Origin: Chrysomallon squamiferum
Taxonomy: Eukaryota; Mollusca; Gastropoda; Neomphalida; Peltospiridae
Assembly: GCA_012295275.1 (NCBI GenBank)
Contig: CM022670.1
Location: 35,246,301 to 35,310,300 of the forward strand
Direction: 5' to 3'
DNA: 64,000 nucleotides
The notes beneath the pieces were generated by a model. The model saw only the letters and a program-made list of their open reading frames with translations. It was not told the origin of the DNA and searched no databases. This document shows positions 58,453 to 64,000 of the stretch, in pieces. The translations under genes and the position numbers were made by a program. Positions within the stretch are counted from its first letter, which is position 1. Each line of letters opens with the position of its first letter.

Positions 58453-59600
58453 AAAGAAAAAGAAAAAGGAAAAAAAGGGAAAAAGAAAAAAAGAAAGAGT
58501 TAAAAAAAGACATAGATTTAGTTTGAATAACCCCAGTCAGCGGGGAATGATTAAAACACCAATGTTTAAAATGTCGACTCCTATCATACAAAGTGGATAA
58601 GCTACCGAGCTTTTAATTGAGCGAGAATATACATGTATATATATATATATATATATGGGTGGATGTGTTTCTGTCTATCTGTCGGTTGTTCTGACTGTCT
58701 GTTTAACTACCTATCTATGTAATATGCATGAAGAAACGAAATGAAAAAAATATTATTTTGAAATTTTTTTGAATTCCTGGAAAGCTTTTTTTTTTTTTTT
58801 TTAAATTAAGCAAAACTTATTTTGGTTATTATGAACTGGGTAAAGTTTTACCCCCCTTCGATTCTCCCCGATCCGCACCTCGCTAATAAACATTTTTATT
58901 CAGAGATAAATTTGAGGATACAGAAAACCAGACCCAGTCGCAAACAATAAAAAATAAATTACACACTTCTTAATTGCTTAGCTTATCAGCGCTTTGCTGT
59001 AGACATAAATCATCTATTCGATAAATTGAGTTTAACTTTTTACTTGCGTTTACAGAAATAAAATGTGTATATGTAATGTAAATTCCGCCATTTCTGATCA
59101 ACTCTTAACTTATGAATAGTGAAAACATAGAACAAGATTTTGACAAAAAAAAAAAAAAATGAGAGGATTTGTGCGACTTTAAATTCGTTCATTCTTAATA
59201 GAAAATTTAAAATATTGTTGAGTGCTTAAAGTTATTTTGCATATTGTTTCTGAACTTAATTATATGTTAAAGCTTAGTAAGAAGATTTAAAAAAAAAAAA
59301 ATAATACTAAAAAAATGATCCAGCTCTGTTTTACGTAAAATCATATATGCTATGACATAAACATTTATCAAAATTTAATCAGTATTTATAGCTTTCCTTT
59401 TTTACTTTTTCATCTTTTGGTATTTCAGTTTTAATATTCATTAAGTGTTCATTTCACATTAGACAAAAACAGATTAAATACTTGAAAATATATTATAACG
59501 AAAACTGTTTTAGAAATGAATGTGTTTTTAAAGGAAACTGGTACTTGCCTTTAATGCAGAAAACTCAGCATGTGTTAAAAATTTGAATCACATATTTGTA
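56352..59600. other. Non-coding DNA with CT, AAT and poly-A tracts
   Basis: (CT)n about 56353-56421, poly-T about 56958-56986, (AAT)n about 57152-57200, (ATCC)n about 57944-57963, poly-A about 58361-58450, (AT)n about 58628-58650. One promoter-like patch near 57315-57360 has ACGCATGCGT and an ETS-type ACTTCCG, then an ATG ORF of 66 codons with no similarity I recognise. Confidence 0.5.
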
Positions 59601-59663
59601 TTATAATGTATATAACACGAAAATACACTGCACACCCACCAAGACAGAGACACACGAACGCAG

Positions 59664-60015
<352 letters not shown>

Positions 60016-60607
60016 TACTTGTGATCTCATTTTAGATACAAATAATAATAATAATAACAACAATAACAACAACAACAATAATAATAATAATAATAACAAT
60101 AAAAACAACAACAACAATCATAACAACAATAATAATAATAATAACAATAATAATAATAATAAAAAATCAGTCAACTTTACTTGAGAACTGGCTATTGCTT
60201 TATAAACAGTGAATCGATAAACTCACGAGAAATGTATGAACGCAGCTTGTCCTCTCAGCTGCTGCCGAGAGTTTAATAATTATTTGAAACAATAAGCTGA
60301 TCAATATAAAAAAAAAAACAGAACGCATGGACGAACAAGACTAATAAATGCATAACTACATTCGTAAATAAATAGAAAGTAACTGGAAAAAACCCAGACT
60401 CAGTTTGAAAGTCAAAACTGAAAAATTCAAACACTAATATTCAAATTCAATTTCAAACTATTATATTCATATTCGTATTCAAATTTAAAATCTCAGTATA
60501 ATTCATAATTTAAAAATTAAACTCAAAATAAATTTAAAAAAAAAAAAAGAAAAGAAAAGAAAAAACATAACGAAAAAGAAATACAGTGGCAAATTGTTTT
60601 TACTTAC

Positions 60608-60703
60608 CTTGTTTGTACACATCAGATAACATTGACTACCTATTTCGAAGCGTTTTGTTCTCGCTCTGTTGAAATTCCTGCCTTATCTTTCGACCCGAGT
60701 GAC
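60608..60703 (-). other. Possible minus-strand leader exon
   Basis: On the minus strand, sequence leaving the NRF1 region ends at acaaacaag|gtaagta with the donor at 60607. It carries no clear start codon. It could be the distal leader of the GPCR, whose start exon has a 3' splice site but no assigned upstream exon, or belong to another transcript. Confidence 0.3.
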
Positions 60704-60715
60704 TGCGCCTGCGCA
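60704..60715. promoter_or_regulatory. NRF1 palindrome in a CpG-rich candidate bidirectional promoter
   Basis: TGCGCCTGCGCA matches the NRF1 consensus YGCGCMYGCGCR. It lies between a minus-strand donor (reading aag|gtaagta, GT at 60607-60606) and a plus-strand donor at 60803. NRF1 sites often mark bidirectional CpG promoters of housekeeping genes. Confidence 0.55.
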
Positions 60716-60776
60716 GTCTGAGCCTATCTGCGCTGGAAGGAGCCGATGTCTCACCGATTCACCACGGAATAGTGCG

Positions 60777-60794
60777 ATGGGCGAGACCGATGTA

Positions 60795-60802
<8 letters not shown>
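60777..60802 (+). CDS. Possible first coding exon of an unknown plus-strand gene
   Basis: An ATG in good Kozak context (gtgcgATGG) opens MGETDVNS plus two bases, then a gtaagt donor. It sits 62 bp after the NRF1 site. No continuing exon is recognised in the next 3.2 kb. It is too short to identify, and a chance ATG before a real donor is possible. Confidence 0.3.
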
Positions 60803-61557
<755 letters not shown>

Positions 61558-61559
61558 AT

Positions 61560-61575
61560 TTTAAGTGGAAGTATG

Positions 61576-61616
<41 letters not shown>

Positions 61617-62720
61617 GCATGTATGTATGTGTGTACGTATGTATATATACGTGTGTGTGTATGTAAGTATGTATAGGGCATATATATGAATAATATGTTT
61701 CTCTCTATCTCTCACTCTGTGTATGTGTATGTAAGTCTGTATGTGGGGGTGTTTATGTATGTAGGCGTAACTGTCTTTATCGCTTACATTTTCTCTGTTG
61801 GTCTACTTTTTAATTTCAGTCTCGTTCTCATTATCTTTCTCTCCTGCTTCTTTTCTTCTCAGCAGACGGAGCAATCAATGTCGCTCTTCTGTTGATGGCT
61901 TCAGTCATTTAATTTTACACAACTGAGAAACGCAATCCGCAGCAAATTGAAAACTCTCCACGGATATGCACAATAAAAAAATTTTTTTTTGTAAAAAATC
62001 ATCTTTAAATTTTAATGAAGATTTATCGATAGCTCTTCGTTCCGGATGCAACTCCGAGGTTATATCACTGAATAACATTTTTTTTAAATTAAAATTTAAA
62101 AAAAGTTAAAAAGTTTAAAAACAAATTAAATTAAAATAAAAAGGAAAATGAAACAAGAAAATAGATATTAATAGGTTATTATCCTACAGTGGAAAAACAA
62201 AAAACAAAAAACAAAAAAACATCAACAAAAAATCGAAAAAACCATTTTGTCCGATATGTTTATTGTGCTGTAGGGTTACCAAACATTAAACTGAGTTAAT
62301 TATTCGCGACATGAAAAGAAAAGCTAAGATGACGATCATCGGCTAATTTCGATTATTTTCCAGTGCTCGCAACCGTATATGATATCGCAGGATTAAGAAG
62401 ACAGAATTTCTTGGAGACACAAGAAAGTTATTCGATTGATTTCTTGGGGTTTCAAATGGTTGATAGTAGTACGTTGTCTTGAAGAGTAATATTCTGTGAT
62501 CGATTCCTGCTTTATTACGAAGAGTGAGTTACACAGAACGCCGTGCTGTATGGTTTTCTCTCAAACGTGATTAGGTTACTATTGAAGGGAAAAGTTCTTC
62601 TTGCGTCGTTGAACCGTTATTATCATTTTCATAATCACCATCAGAGCTAACATCATCCCAGTGATCTGATTATCTCCTTAATCATCATCATCATCATCTG
62701 TTGACGACCTACTCGGCGCT
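61560..62720. other. Non-coding DNA between the duplication and the minisatellite
   Basis: (TA)n at about 61579-61611, TATG-rich edge to 61760, then unique A-rich and CpG-containing sequence. No exon is supported. Confidence 0.5.
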
Positions 62721-63087
62721 ATTATCATATTACAACCACAACCAAAAGTTCAACATGGCGGAATTATCATATTACAACCACAACCAAAAGTTCAACATGG
62801 CTGAATTATCATAGTATAACCACAACCAAAAGTTCATCATGGCGGAATTATCATGTTATAACCACAACCAAAAGTTCAACATGGCGGAATTATCATGTTA
62901 TAACCACAACCAAAAGTTCAACATGGCGGTATGATCATATTATAACCACAACCAAAAGTTCAACATGGCGGTATGATCATATTATAACCACAACCAAAAG
63001 TTCAACATGGCGGTATTATCATATTATAACCACAACCAAAAGTTCAACATGGCGGTATGATCATATTATAACCACAACCAAAAGTTC
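62721..63087. repeat. 42-bp minisatellite, about 8.7 copies
   Basis: The unit contains accacaaccaaaagttcaac then ATGGCGG and a variable attatcat/atgatcat part. Copies are highly alike. All but two keep AACATGGCGG, a YY1-like core; those two have GGCTG or ATCATGG. The period is a multiple of 3, but reading frames are closed by TAG and TGA in some copies. Confidence 0.9.
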
Positions 63088-64000
63088 ACAGTCATGGTCG
63101 TTACTACTAGGTAACCGCTGGAAACAACTCTGTATCATCAGCAGCGGTATAACGTAACATTCATACAGTTTCATTCATCACAACTGCAAGTCCCATTAAC
63201 ACGATTTGTAGAAGACATTCACTGTTAATATAACATGTCTTAATAACGACCATCTGTTAACGTCTACTAACACTTCATAACTTTTACCTATCACTCCTAC
63301 CTTACTTCAGACACTACAGAAATGTACGGCCATAATGACTAAAACATATTCTTTATCACTGAAACACCTCCCGTTAATACGACTTGTAGAAGACATTCAC
63401 TGTTAATACTTTATTTGTGTATAGTATGTATGTATGTATATGTATGTATGTATGTCTGTATTTGTATGTATGTATGTATGTCTGTATGTCTATATATATA
63501 TTTGTATATATGTGTCCATGTATGCATATATATGTCTGTGACAATTTACATATGTATGTATGTGTGTGTATGAATGTATCTGTGTTTGTAGGTATGTATG
63601 TCTGTGTATGTATGTATCACTAGTATGTAATATTTCATATTTACATTTGAAATCTAAATTATAAGTTATACAAATGTAACAGTTATAACAATGTGCCATA
63701 TGACAGTTTCTACGTAACCACTGCGATACTTTCTAATATCACTACTAGTAACTTTTAATTTTATCACTAGAACTATAGAATCATTTCAGACATTATATAC
63801 GTATCGCCCAGTCACTAAAACGTAACCATTATTAAAACATTTTATATATCATCACTAACAAACGTAACCGCTGCACTATTTCGCATTCATCATGACCGCC
63901 TCTGTAAAGTCAGTACAATCACACATTCATCACGCTGCACAGTGTAGCCATCGCAACCATCACTTAATCATCACAGTCATTGTCGATGACGTCGTTGAGA
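63088..64000. other. Right edge, non-coding
   Basis: Imperfect (TATG)n at about 63420-63620 and a pair of related segments near 63186-63233 and 63368-63410 sharing gtagaagacattcactgtta. No gene is seen up to the window end. Confidence 0.5.

Noticed and set aside
62721-63087. 14-residue peptide repeat resembling a neuropeptide precursor
   Set aside because: The 42-bp period keeps frame, but TAG and TGA interrupt it, there are no dibasic cleavage sites, no signal peptide and no splice signals.

Overview
The window looks like a stretch of a lophotrochozoan animal genome, most likely a cephalopod (octopus-like) mollusc. This rests on four intron-rich genes with bilaterian-type proteins, long AT-rich introns, and an extreme density of long microsatellites: GA/CT, CA, ATT/AAT, TATG/CATA and poly-A. 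The species is inferred from texture, not proven.

Layout. (1) About 3.6-20.2 kb, plus strand: the homolog of human C1orf87 (the EF-hand-related protein called CREF), 10 visible coding exons, about 604 aa. (2) 22.3-35.5 kb, plus strand: a 30-exon gene that I identify as SHOC1 (ZIP2 family), the XPF-like meiotic crossover factor, about 1575 aa. One internal exon carries an apparent single-base loss. (3) 35.9-40.0 kb, minus strand, convergent with SHOC1 (about 400 bp between stop codons): RPF1, a Brix-domain factor for the large ribosomal subunit. One intron has the full hallmarks of the minor (U12) spliceosome with unusual AT-AG ends, and one expected exon of the Brix domain cannot be found. 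(4) 44.4-47.8 kb, minus strand: a two-coding-exon neuropeptide receptor of the neuromedin U / CAPA / pyrokinin class, with an apparent single-base loss in TM5. (5) 48-64 kb: no confident coding gene. This part holds several promoter-like elements: a TATA box with a short leader exon at 50.1 kb preceded by four exact MEF2 consensus sites in a repeated element, and a CpG-rich NRF1-type site at 60.7 kb flanked by opposed splice donors. It also holds many simple repeats, a 42-bp minisatellite and duplicated segments.

Base composition splits the window. From the left edge to about 39.4 kb CpG is almost absent, except at the SHOC1 promoter. To the right of the RPF1 promoter CpG is common. This fits the mollusc pattern of germline-methylated gene bodies next to an unmethylated domain.

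The genes do not form a pathway. C1orf87 and SHOC1 lie head to tail, SHOC1 and RPF1 tail to tail. I see no mobile-element gene. One complete non-autonomous hAT-type element with an 8-bp target duplication lies at 43.1 kb, and a long near-perfect hairpin lies in a SHOC1 intron.
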